Shown here one piece after another: positions 15,078-23,615 of a stretch of 33,842 nucleotides of DNA. The notes beneath the pieces were generated by a model, which did not search any database, was not told the origin of the DNA, and saw only the letters and a list, made by a program, of their open reading frames with translations. A program made the translations under genes and the position numbers. This stretch comes from Brevundimonas diminuta ATCC 11568 (lineage in GTDB: Bacteria > Pseudomonadota > Alphaproteobacteria > Caulobacterales > Caulobacteraceae), in contig NZ_GL883084.1 of assembly GCF_000204035.1 (NCBI RefSeq), positions 156,229-190,070 of the forward strand. The letters run 5' to 3'. How positions within the stretch are numbered: position 1 is the first letter of the stretch; each line of letters opens with the position of its first letter.

Positions 15078-17753
15078 CTACTGCGCCGTCTTGGCGGCGT
15101 AGAGTTTGAACAGTGTCTCCAGCCGCTCCGTGTCGTTTCGGAAGGGACGGCCTATGTACATCGCCTCCAGCTGATCGTCGTTGTCCTTGTGTGCCTGCCG
15201 CAGATCGTCAGGCATCTTCGCGGGATCATAGAGCTGGGCGATGGTCGCCGGATGGTGCTCGTAGCGCGTCTTCAGAATGCGACGCGCTGAGGCGGACAGC
15301 GCATCTAGCTGTTCGTCAGAAAAACGGGGCACCGGAAATGTATTCCACCCGTTTGTGCTCGAGTATCTGAAATCATTTTTCATTTTACCACAAACGGTAG
15401 CGATCCAAATTAGGTGTAAACGAGATGCGATCAAGGAAATGCACCAGTCAGGTGCATCGTATATAACTTGATTCAGATCAGAGGATATTACGTCCTTACC
15501 GACGCGATCTACCGCCAGATACGGTCGCTTTTCCGAAGTAACTCGAGGCACCAATATCGAGTGCGAAGCGGCCTCTCCTCGGCCCGTCATCTGTCCAAAT
15601 CGGTGCGGAGTTGATGCCGCGTCGCGAGTGACCTGGGCATCACTTTTGCTTCTCACCGCTGCTACCGCCCTTAATCGTTCAGCAATGGGAGGTATATTCT
15701 CCGCCAACGGCAAATCTTCATCCCGGATCCAAAGGCAATATCGATCAATTCCCCGGACGACCTCCTTTGATCCCAAGAAACGTCTGATAATCTGACGAGA
15801 TTCCGGGTAATCTTTCTGCAGTAAATCTCGCTGCTCAGAAGAAAGTATCAAATATCCTTCATCACGAGGAATATTTCCAATGTCCATTTTTGGCAGTCCG
15901 AACAACGACTTTGAGGCAGGGCGCACTGTAAGGTTGGGGCCGTCCAGCAAGTAGGCATTAATGTTTGAGGCGGTCGCCTCGAGGTCTACACTAAACAACC
16001 GCCTGTTTCCGGCAACGCGGTCTGAAATTCCAACGATAACGCAAGACACGGCCGCATTGTGCATCGCATTGTTGGACCAATAAAACTGCTGGTGCGCGAA
16101 CTTAATAACAATGCCGTTTCTCAGTACCTCCGGCCAAAGAAGATCAACCGTAACACCTTGACATATTGAGTTTGTAGAAACGAACGCGGCATCAGAAGCT
16201 CGGCCACAAACGTAATCAGATGCCTTCACAAACCAGCAAATAACGTAGTCAAGGCGGTGATAGGTTTTTAGGCGCCCCTTCAGCACGAAGTCCATGTCCG
16301 AGGCTTGCTCGTCTGAACGACTATTGAACCCAACGAAAGGCGGGTTGCCAGCTAAATACACCTCTTCCCCGTTCTCAGGCGGAGGGCAAACGCTTTCCCA
16401 GTCCGTCCTGAGCGAGTTGTCGCAAACGATGTTTCCGCCGTCCCGCAGGGGGAGCAAGGCCGGCATCCGCCCGAAGACATCAGCGAAGCGCGCGTTCGCC
16501 TGATACTCAGCGATGAACAGAGCCAGCTTGGCCGTCTCAGCCGCGAAATCGTTGATCTCGATGCCGTAGAACTGTCCGAGGCTGACGGACGAGAACATCT
16601 GCATCGTCGCCTTCTTCGGGTCAGGCTCACCCAGCCGCTTCAGTATGCGCAACTCGCGCTCGCGCATCTGGCGATAGGCGACGACCAGGAAGTTGCCCGA
16701 ACCGCAGGCGGGATCAAAGACGCGAATCTTCGACAGGCGGGCCAGTTGGGCTCGCAGAGCGGCGGGCTTGTCCCATGCCTTGTCGATCTCGGCGTCCAGG
16801 TCATCCAGGAACAGCGGACCCAGCACCTTCATGATGTTGGGGACCGAGGTGTAGTGCATCCCCAGTTCCGACCGCGCCTTTTCATCCGCGATCGACTGGA
16901 TCATCGAGCCGAAGATGTCGGGATTGATGAGCTTCCAATCCATCTTCGCGGCGTCGCGCAGATAGCGGAAACTGATGACATCGAAGACTGGCGCATCGAT
17001 GTCGCCCGCGAACAGACCGCCGTTCACATACTTCAACACCCGCGCCCAAACCGGCAGGCCGGGCCGCTCGCCTTCCGGCATGTTCATGGCCGTGAAGGCC
17101 TGGATCAGCGTGTCGCGCGCATGTTCACCCCGATCGCCGCTGTACTCGAACAGCACCGAGGAGAATTGGCTTTCCGGGAAGACCCCGACGTCTTCGGCGA
17201 ACAGGCAGAAGATGAGCCGCGTCATGAACAGGTTCATGTCGTGGCGGCGATCGTCAGCGCGCCAGTCTGGATTAGCCTTCAGCAGAGCATCGTAGAGCCG
17301 CGCCAGCTTGCCGGTTGCCCGAACATCGACGGGGTTTTCCTCGGCCGCCTGATACCGCTCCTTTCCCGCCGCCGGCAGGAAGAAGGAGAATTTCGCGCCC
17401 AGTTCACCGAATGCGCAGTGCAGGGTCGCGCCGGACTTGGGGTGCTCCGCCGCGATGGTTTGACCGTCGGTCGCCAGAAGGATGGCGGGCTTTCCGGTCT
17501 TGTTCTTTTTGCTGTCACCGAGCTGCGCCAGCACGGCTTCGACCTGCCCGGCTTCAGCTGGCGCATAGTGGAACTTGCGGCTCAGCAACATGCCGCCAGG
17601 AACATCGGACTTGCCAGTCGAACCATTACGCAGTTTGGCCAGCGTCGCCTGCGGGTTATCGGTCGCTTCCGCGAAAGACAGGCCAAAGGTGTCGGGCTCG
17701 AAAGGCTGCTGGGCCAGTGCGTCCAGCGCGTTGGCGATCTCGGTAGGGTTCAT
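15078..17753 (-). CDS. MmeI-like N6-adenine DNA methyltransferase with specificity domain
   Basis: An 891-residue methyltransferase that should modify adenine at a specific site and provide recognition for the system. Before the catalytic core is a helical region with GMHYTSVPNIMKVLGPLF (298-315), typical of MmeI-type enzymes. The S-adenosylmethionine motif FDPACGSGN is at 346-354 and the catalytic NPPF at 470-473. The region after NPPF should hold the target-recognition domain; its DNA is much lower in GC than the rest. The C-terminus (about 805-891) returns to normal composition. Unlike full MmeI enzymes, I see no PD-ExK nuclease motif at the N-terminus. The start is ATG 17753; a TTG at 17759 is possible. 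It follows the Mrr gene by 51 bases. Confidence 0.9.
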   Translation of the reverse strand: MNPTEIANALDALAQQPFEPDTFGLSFAEATDNPQATLAKLRNGSTGKSDVPGGMLLSRKFHYAPAEAGQVEAVLAQLGDSKKNKTGKPAILLATDGQTIAAEHPKSGATLHCAFGELGAKFSFFLPAAGKERYQAAEENPVDVRATGKLARLYDALLKANPDWRADDRRHDMNLFMTRLIFCLFAEDVGVFPESQFSSVLFEYSGDRGEHARDTLIQAFTAMNMPEGERPGLPVWARVLKYVNGGLFAGDIDAPVFDVISFRYLRDAAKMDWKLINPDIFGSMIQSIADEKARSELGMHYTSVPNIMKVLGPLFLDDLDAEIDKAWDKPAALRAQLARLSKIRVFDPACGSGNFLVVAYRQMRERELRILKRLGEPDPKKATMQMFSSVSLGQFYGIEINDFAAETAKLALFIAEYQANARFADVFGRMPALLPLRDGGNIVCDNSLRTDWESVCPPPENGEEVYLAGNPPFVGFNSRSDEQASDMDFVLKGRLKTYHRLDYVICWFVKASDYVCGRASDAAFVSTNSICQGVTVDLLWPEVLRNGIVIKFAHQQFYWSNNAMHNAAVSCVIVGISDRVAGNRRLFSVDLEATASNINAYLLDGPNLTVRPASKSLFGLPKMDIGNIPRDEGYLILSSEQRDLLQKDYPESRQIIRRFLGSKEVVRGIDRYCLWIRDEDLPLAENIPPIAERLRAVAAVRSKSDAQVTRDAASTPHRFGQMTGRGEAASHSILVPRVTSEKRPYLAVDRVGKDVISSDLNQVIYDAPDWCISLIASRLHLIWIATVCGKMKNDFRYSSTNGWNTFPVPRFSDEQLDALSASARRILKTRYEHHPATIAQLYDPAKMPDDLRQAHKDNDDQLEAMYIGRPFRNDTERLETLFKLYAAKTAQ

Positions 17754-17804
17754 CAGCAATCCAGAGACGGAACTCGGTTGGGGCAGGACGGCGCGGAAGC
17801 GCAG

Positions 17805-18710
17805 TCAGTCCTGCGGCGCGAGGAAGTAGACGGGCACTAAAGGCAGGCGACGGCGCGCCTCATCGGCCAGCTTGTCATAACTCTCGACCCACAAGGTGAC
17901 GAAGCGCCGGGCGTCGATCAGGGTGACCCGACGGTTCTCCTGATTGCGGGCATAGTCCTGCGCGTCCTTTGTGAAGCCCGCGAGGCAGACGTACAGACCT
18001 ACATCGCCATTCGAGAGTGAAGCGAGGAACGACTTGAGGCCGTCGCTATCGACTTTGGACTGCCAGCGCTTGACCTGGACCTTGATGCGCGGCCCGGTGG
18101 CACCGAGCGGATCGGTGAAAGCTATAACATCCACCCCGCCGTCTTTGCCCGGTGGCGAGACCCAGGGGACATGATAGCCCATGCCGCGCAGGAGATCGGC
18201 AACCATCTCCTGGAACTCGAACGGGTCGCTCGCGTGCAGGAAAGCCGAAATCTCGGCCCAAGCATGATCCTCCGCGGCCTCAACGGTCACGCTGAGTTTC
18301 TCAGCGGCTTCCTCGATCGCTTCTGGCTCAATCGTCTGACTGACCGGGACAGATGAGGTCGCATCCCTCTCAGCCTTCCAGATCGCGTAGAGGCGGCAGG
18401 CCTCTTTGTAGAAGGCCTCCGGATTTGCGAAATCCTTGTATGCCTTTGCGCCCGCCTCGGTGACGGTCCAGATACCATCATCCTTGCGCAGCCAGCCGGC
18501 CTTTACGCAGTCCACGGTCGCGAACCGCAAGATCTTCTCGAACCGCTGACCGCCGGACGGATATGAGCCTGCTTCGTAGTCGCTTAGCTTGGTCGCGACT
18601 CGAACCTGATCGATAGCCGCCGAGGCGTGCACGCCCTCAGGCTCAGCCATCAGCACTTCAAACAGCTTGCGCAGAAACTCGCCCGTTCGGGCTCTTGTGA
18701 TGTTCGCCAT
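17805..18710 (-). CDS. Mrr-type restriction endonuclease
   Basis: A 301-residue protein with a Mrr-like layout. Residues 1-115 look like the Mrr N-terminal winged-helix domain, ending in a segment WTVTEAGAKAYKDF. The C-terminal domain (about 160-280) has the PD-(D/E)xK-type active site in its Mrr form: FEFQEMVADLLRGMGYHV with Glu166, GGVDVIAF with Asp194, and VQVKRW with Gln212 and Lys214. Mrr-type nucleases often cut modified DNA or act as cleavage modules of larger restriction enzymes. ATG 18710 follows GGGAGGC, a strong ribosome-binding site. It is the first gene of a four-gene minus-strand operon with methyltransferase, helicase and GIY-YIG protein. Confidence 0.92.
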   Translation of the reverse strand: MANITRARTGEFLRKLFEVLMAEPEGVHASAAIDQVRVATKLSDYEAGSYPSGGQRFEKILRFATVDCVKAGWLRKDDGIWTVTEAGAKAYKDFANPEAFYKEACRLYAIWKAERDATSSVPVSQTIEPEAIEEAAEKLSVTVEAAEDHAWAEISAFLHASDPFEFQEMVADLLRGMGYHVPWVSPPGKDGGVDVIAFTDPLGATGPRIKVQVKRWQSKVDSDGLKSFLASLSNGDVGLYVCLAGFTKDAQDYARNQENRRVTLIDARRFVTLWVESYDKLADEARRRLPLVPVYFLAPQD

Positions 18711-18880
18711 AACGCCTCCCGCGATGGGCTTAGCCTATCGGCGAAGTGGCGACCAGAAGTTGAGGACCGACGGCGGGGCTTGAAGGAGCAACAACCTATG
18801 CCTTAATGCCCGTAAAACGACCATTCGCCCGCCCAGTGCAGACGAGCATAAGTGGCCGCCTTGCCGGGGTGATGCAAAAA

Positions 18881-21800
18881 TCACCGGCGCCGCGAGCGTG
18901 CGAACACGCGGCGGACGGTGGCTTTTCCGTCAGCTTCGAGCACGTAGTCATTCACAAGGTCGGACTTGCCATACAGTCCCAACTCATCCGGCGATCGAGC
19001 AAGTTCGTAGCCAGATGCGTCGAGCCAGATCACTTCGTCTTCACCAGACATGGGCAGGACATTGTAGCGCTTCATGGCTCCAGTCGTGCCGGTCAACTCC
19101 GCTTCCTCCGGTATAGCTTCGGCGCGCTCCCGTTCTCTGACGGGCAGGCTCCGTTCCCACGACAGAAACTGCTGCGGATCGATCAGATCTTCGGAGGTTG
19201 GCGCGTCGATCTCATCTGCGAGCCATTGTTCGAATGTGAGTCTCAGCGCTTCCGCATCCTCGCGCGTTTTTGCGCGTCCTTGAGCCAATGCAAAGGCAAC
19301 GAAGGGATCGAGAGTTCCCCAGCGCAGCAGCTCACGCGCCCAGAAGCCGAACCAAGGAAGCCCCGTTGTGGCCTTCCACTCTGCAAGTGACGGAACGGCG
19401 AGCGGATCACCGGCACCCACGGTCCACTTCTGCGCGACGACCGCGCCGATCGCGACTCCCAGTCGAAACTCGAGATTGTCGGCGACGAACCGCTGATGGG
19501 CGCGAAGACTGCCAGCTTCGGGGACTTTGCCGCCCGGCGCGCGCATCCACCAGCTCAGGACGCTGGTCCAAGCCTCAAGGATCTCCTGATCTCCGACCGT
19601 ATCACGCACTCGGAAACCGAAGCCGCGATCCTTCGTCAAAAGCTCGCCGAGGACCTCAAACCGCGTCAGACGCTCGGTTGGGGTCTCGGTTCCATAGTCA
19701 GTTGCTGCCGCCAGTAGGTCGGCAATTGCTGGTGCAATCGCCTCGAACCGCCTACCGACATAAGGAGAGAAGCCGTATTGGTAGAGCCGCCTCCGTTCAC
19801 CGGCGTCAGGGTAGATCTCCTCGACGATTGCCCGCCCGCGCCGCACGATCGCTTGTTCGAGCCATGCCTCCTGCGCTGCTGCGGCAACGGTGAAGGTCCT
19901 TTGCCAGAGAGCAGTGAGCTTGACCTCGGCCTGCGCCCCGTCGAGCTCCGCGTCGAGAAGGCTGAGTTCCTCCAATGCCGTCATCACAAATGCATCGAGC
20001 TCGTCGACTGTATCGGCTAGCCGGGAAAGCTCGTCGCTCGCGCCGGTCCCGGCATCATCGCTCAACTCGCTGGGTGCGATCTGCTCGAGCCATTCCAGAA
20101 AGGCCTCGTCGGTCAGATGCCCGAAGTAGATCCGCGCCTTCTGACGCAGCTCGCTGAGTAGCATTGCGAGCGGACTGAGCGTCGCATCGCCCGCAAGTTC
20201 GTCAAGCCGGAGGCTCTCGCGCAATGCCTCATAGTCTTCGCGCAGTGCACCCACCTGATTGCGCTGAGTCTGTTTCTGCCCGTTGGCGGTAGTGGCTATC
20301 GTGGTGGGCAAAGCGATTAGTGTCAGCCCTTCCATACCACGCGTCGCACCCGGCCTGCCGGCACGTCCGGCGAGGTTGCGGAATTCGGCCGGAGTGTAGG
20401 GAGTGATGACCGGCTGCTGCTTGACGTTGTCATATGCGCTGCGCTTGAGCGAGGTGACAAAGATGATGTCAAACGGGAGATTGACGCCCTCAGTAAGCGT
20501 TGCGGTAGCCACCGTGATTGGACATATCTTCTCGTCGATCAGCGCCACCATCAGCCGCCGTAGACGTTGCGGCATCTGGCCATGGCTGGTCGCTATCCCA
20601 CGATCAAGCAGCCGCACCTCATAGGAATCAGGCCCGCAATAATCGACGCAGGCTGCCCGGGCTTCAGCGAACAAATCACCGCGCCTTCCCTCGGGGGGCG
20701 CAAAAGCCGGTAGTCCCTGCCACGCCGGAAGGTCAAAGGATTCTGCGTACCACCCCATCGTCTGTTCGGGTTGCTGTGCCAGCGATATGAGGATCCGGCG
20801 ATCGGTCGAGGCGAGGTGCAGGGCCGTCCAAAGAACGGTCACCTGGTTGAAGCGGTAGAGGCTGGACCGCATCTGCGGGGGCAATTGCGCCATCGGTGGG
20901 ATCGTAAGGTTTAGATAAACCGGGGCATCACCACGGCCTTGAACGTAGAGAGGCCGGCCGTTCATAAGTTCCAGCAACATCGTGCTGCGCCGCTCCGATG
21001 CCGTCTCCAATACCCCGATGACTTGGCGAGTGCTGCGATACCGCGTGCCGATCGCTGCTGCGTCCGCGGCACCCTCCATCCAACGTGCTACGGGTCCGGC
21101 AGCCCCGCCGGCGACTGCGGTCAACGCAATACGGACAATGTCGGGAGCCTGAGTAAGCAAGCGCGCGACGAAGCTCTCTAGTTTGAGCGAACGGCTGCTA
21201 TGATCGGCAAAGGCGCTACGACCGCTTTCCGTGTCATCGGGTAGAACCTGATGCGCCTCGTCGACGATCAGGAGCTTGAGGCGACTGAGCAACAGCGGCG
21301 CTAGATAGCGCATGAGCGCATCGGCCTTTTCAACCGTGGCGATGAGCACAGTTGGGCGGTCGGCGTTCAGCCAATAATCGGTGATGCCCCAGTCTGCACC
21401 GCCATAAAGGCCGGTAATGATGAGATCACGACCGAGCTCAGAGGCTAGTTTTGCCTCGACTTCACCGGCGAGCGCGCGGGACGGAACCAGATAAAGGGCC
21501 AACGGCACAACCTCGCCATGATCGCGCAGCAATAGTTCCTTCACGAGGCCGAGATTGGCGACCAGCGTTTTGCCCGATCCGGTCGGCGTGCAGAGCGCGA
21601 ATGACGAGTTTTCCAGCAGGCGGGCGAGACCGGCACGCTGGGACGACCACAGTATTCCGCGCCCGCGCGAGAACTGGTCGCGCGCAAAGGCTAGCATGCG
21701 CGGCATTCGCTCAGGGTTAAGTTCGCCGAGCGCGCGGACCGAACGATAGATGCTGGCGTCGGCAAACCGTTCGCCGACTTGCCGCAACAAGGTGATGAGC

Positions 21801-22507
21801 AGCGAGACGTCGTCGCTGAACGTGCGCACGGCCATTGCATCGAGCGCCTTAAGCTTCGCAGCGGCCTTCGCGAGGCGGCGATCATCCCCACGCCGGATCG
21901 AATCCGCAAACAGGCCAAGCGCGCGAATGAGTTCGACCGTGAAGTACCAACTGAGCCTGTCATCCTTGTTTTCTTCAAGGATCCGGAGGGAAGAACCGGC
22001 GTAGGTCAGGTCCTCGTTCTGATGCCAGAAGGCCATCGCATGGACGAGCACTGCGTTGAAATCGGCTTGAAGGAACGCGGCGAAAAGCTTTGGGCCGTCC
22101 TCCTCGAGATTGAGCTGCTGGAGAAGGCCTGACGCCATCGCTGGGAGACCGCCCAGCTGGAAGGCAGCACCGGCGAGCAACTCGATGGGCGCGATCGTCC
22201 GGATGTCGTCTGCAGAGCGCGCCAGCCATTCGAGAAGCTCGCCGGCACGCCGGTAGCAGTCGATCGCGCGTGGCGCTTCATGGCCTTCGATCTCTGCAAA
22301 GATCTCGGCTGCCTGCAACAGGCTTCGCGCATCCGCCAGTTGGCCTTCAGAATCGCTGCGGTTCCAACTGATCGTGTCGACCTGCCATCCAATCTGGAGG
22401 CAGCGGACATAGGAGCGCGCCTGGTTGGCAGATATCTCGTTTTCCAGCGCCAGTCCGATACGGGCGCCGTTCGCAATCTCGAGCCGCTGCGGATCATTCG
22501 CGGGCAT
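18881..22507 (-). CDS. hamB: HamB-like large SF2 helicase (Hachiman-like)
   Basis: A 1208-residue Ski2-like superfamily 2 helicase. The start is ATG 22507, overlapping the hamA stop by one base; an ATG at 22519 is the alternative. Residues 1-300 are helical and repeat-like (QAAEIFAEIEGHEAPRAIDC, then further paired helices) and unassigned. Helicase motifs: Walker A CTPTGSGKT at 306-314, VPSRALAGEVE, Walker B VDEAH at 415-419, a second RecA domain with TATLTEGVNLPFD and the motif VI stretch NLAGRAGRPG. The C-terminal third is helical. In Hachiman the helicase HamB works with the nuclease HamA; HamB proteins known to me are usually shorter. The partner gene and overlap support the call more than sequence alone. 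Confidence 0.78.
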   Translation of the reverse strand: MPANDPQRLEIANGARIGLALENEISANQARSYVRCLQIGWQVDTISWNRSDSEGQLADARSLLQAAEIFAEIEGHEAPRAIDCYRRAGELLEWLARSADDIRTIAPIELLAGAAFQLGGLPAMASGLLQQLNLEEDGPKLFAAFLQADFNAVLVHAMAFWHQNEDLTYAGSSLRILEENKDDRLSWYFTVELIRALGLFADSIRRGDDRRLAKAAAKLKALDAMAVRTFSDDVSLLITLLRQVGERFADASIYRSVRALGELNPERMPRMLAFARDQFSRGRGILWSSQRAGLARLLENSSFALCTPTGSGKTLVANLGLVKELLLRDHGEVVPLALYLVPSRALAGEVEAKLASELGRDLIITGLYGGADWGITDYWLNADRPTVLIATVEKADALMRYLAPLLLSRLKLLIVDEAHQVLPDDTESGRSAFADHSSRSLKLESFVARLLTQAPDIVRIALTAVAGGAAGPVARWMEGAADAAAIGTRYRSTRQVIGVLETASERRSTMLLELMNGRPLYVQGRGDAPVYLNLTIPPMAQLPPQMRSSLYRFNQVTVLWTALHLASTDRRILISLAQQPEQTMGWYAESFDLPAWQGLPAFAPPEGRRGDLFAEARAACVDYCGPDSYEVRLLDRGIATSHGQMPQRLRRLMVALIDEKICPITVATATLTEGVNLPFDIIFVTSLKRSAYDNVKQQPVITPYTPAEFRNLAGRAGRPGATRGMEGLTLIALPTTIATTANGQKQTQRNQVGALREDYEALRESLRLDELAGDATLSPLAMLLSELRQKARIYFGHLTDEAFLEWLEQIAPSELSDDAGTGASDELSRLADTVDELDAFVMTALEELSLLDAELDGAQAEVKLTALWQRTFTVAAAAQEAWLEQAIVRRGRAIVEEIYPDAGERRRLYQYGFSPYVGRRFEAIAPAIADLLAAATDYGTETPTERLTRFEVLGELLTKDRGFGFRVRDTVGDQEILEAWTSVLSWWMRAPGGKVPEAGSLRAHQRFVADNLEFRLGVAIGAVVAQKWTVGAGDPLAVPSLAEWKATTGLPWFGFWARELLRWGTLDPFVAFALAQGRAKTREDAEALRLTFEQWLADEIDAPTSEDLIDPQQFLSWERSLPVRERERAEAIPEEAELTGTTGAMKRYNVLPMSGEDEVIWLDASGYELARSPDELGLYGKSDLVNDYVLEADGKATVRRVFARSRRR

Positions 22508-23460
22508 CAGATCGCCCACAAGGCTTCATAGACGCCATCGATCAGCTCATCGCCATCGTTCAGAATGAGCTCGACTACCTGCAGGTCATGCGGTGCCGAG
22601 TATTCTTGGGGCACCGCCTCCCAAGGGATCAGTGATGTTTTGGAAGCGCGGCTAGGCACGTCGCCACCCGAGATCAGGATCAGGTTCGTTCGTGGCAGCG
22701 GTTCGGCATTCCTCGCCATCAGCACACGGTCGAGCCTAGCGATCGCGGCGGAGTATCCGTCAGGGTCAATCTCGCGAAGCAGGCGCTGCAGTTGTCGTAG
22801 GCCGTGTGGCGCTGGGATGTCCCGATTGATCTGGAACCAGATACCCTTACCGTCGTGCTCAAGCTGCTCGGTGTTCGGGTTTTTCTTCTTCTTACCGTAC
22901 ATCAACTCAGCGACAACGGAGGGCTGAAGCTTCTTCCGCCACTTGGCTTCACCCGCGATGAAGCGCTCGATGTCCCCCTCATCGTTGAGCGCCAGTGCGA
23001 GGAAATCGGAGCCACGCCTGCCATAGACCTCGCGTTTGCGTTCTTCATCCCGGACGAGAGCGAAGAGGTAGGCCTCCGCATCCTCGTGGTAACGGAAGAG
23101 GAATACGGGAATCGTCCAAGTATGGCTGCCGATATAATCGTAATGCTCGGTGAGCATGCCTGCCATGACCTCACCAAACAGGCCACGACGCGTGATCGAC
23201 GGCAGACAGGTTGGATAAGTAATATGCGCTTCGGGCGCATCCGCATCAGGATGAAGCTCGATGCCCATCTGTTCATGGAAGAACACGCGAGCGTCTGTAT
23301 GCGCGGATTCGAAATAGCCCACCAAATCGGCGATTAGATCGTCGTCGCAGTCGCAATCTTGCTCGAGCAGAAGGTGACCATAATTATCGACGTCGCTCGG
23401 ATAGTCCCTAAGCCATCTTGCCAGAGCAGCCTTTGGCGGTGGGCAATTGTGTAAGGTCAA
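22507..23460 (-). CDS. hamA: HamA-like DUF1837 nuclease (Hachiman-like)
   Basis: A 317-residue protein that I read as a divergent HamA/DUF1837 effector nuclease. The start is taken as TTG 23460, seven bases after GGGGGAG; an in-frame ATG at 23601 lacks such a site and would add 47 residues of unlikely sequence. The family pattern is visible: RRGLFGEVMAGMLTEH (Glu97), a strand with TWTIPVFLFRYHEDAE, then GRRGSDFLALALND (Asp152) and IAGEAKWR (Glu171, Lys173), which together fit a PD-(D/E)xK active site. The next gene, a large helicase, overlaps its stop codon (TGATG). HamA is held inactive by HamB and degrades DNA upon activation, according to published work on Hachiman. The alternative is another PD-(D/E)xK protein paired with a helicase. 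Confidence 0.72.
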   Translation of the reverse strand: MTLHNCPPPKAALARWLRDYPSDVDNYGHLLLEQDCDCDDDLIADLVGYFESAHTDARVFFHEQMGIELHPDADAPEAHITYPTCLPSITRRGLFGEVMAGMLTEHYDYIGSHTWTIPVFLFRYHEDAEAYLFALVRDEERKREVYGRRGSDFLALALNDEGDIERFIAGEAKWRKKLQPSVVAELMYGKKKKNPNTEQLEHDGKGIWFQINRDIPAPHGLRQLQRLLREIDPDGYSAAIARLDRVLMARNAEPLPRTNLILISGGDVPSRASKTSLIPWEAVPQEYSAPHDLQVVELILNDGDELIDGVYEALWAI

Positions 23461-23615
23461 TGTTGAACTCCCCCGCACTGAATGTATGAAAATCAGGCGA
23501 CGGCATGAAGCGATAAAAATACCCAGTTGCGATATTTGCGTTGACGCTGCGCTTGGCGCTTCGATCGGGCACTCCGAACCGCCCCAACGAGTCTCGGCCA
23601 ATTATGCTTCGCCAG

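Noticed and set aside
11770-18710. BREX or DISARM system
   Set aside because: No PglZ, BrxL or BrxC-type gene for BREX and no DrmB (DUF1998) or phospholipase D gene for DISARM; only methyltransferase and helicase are shared.
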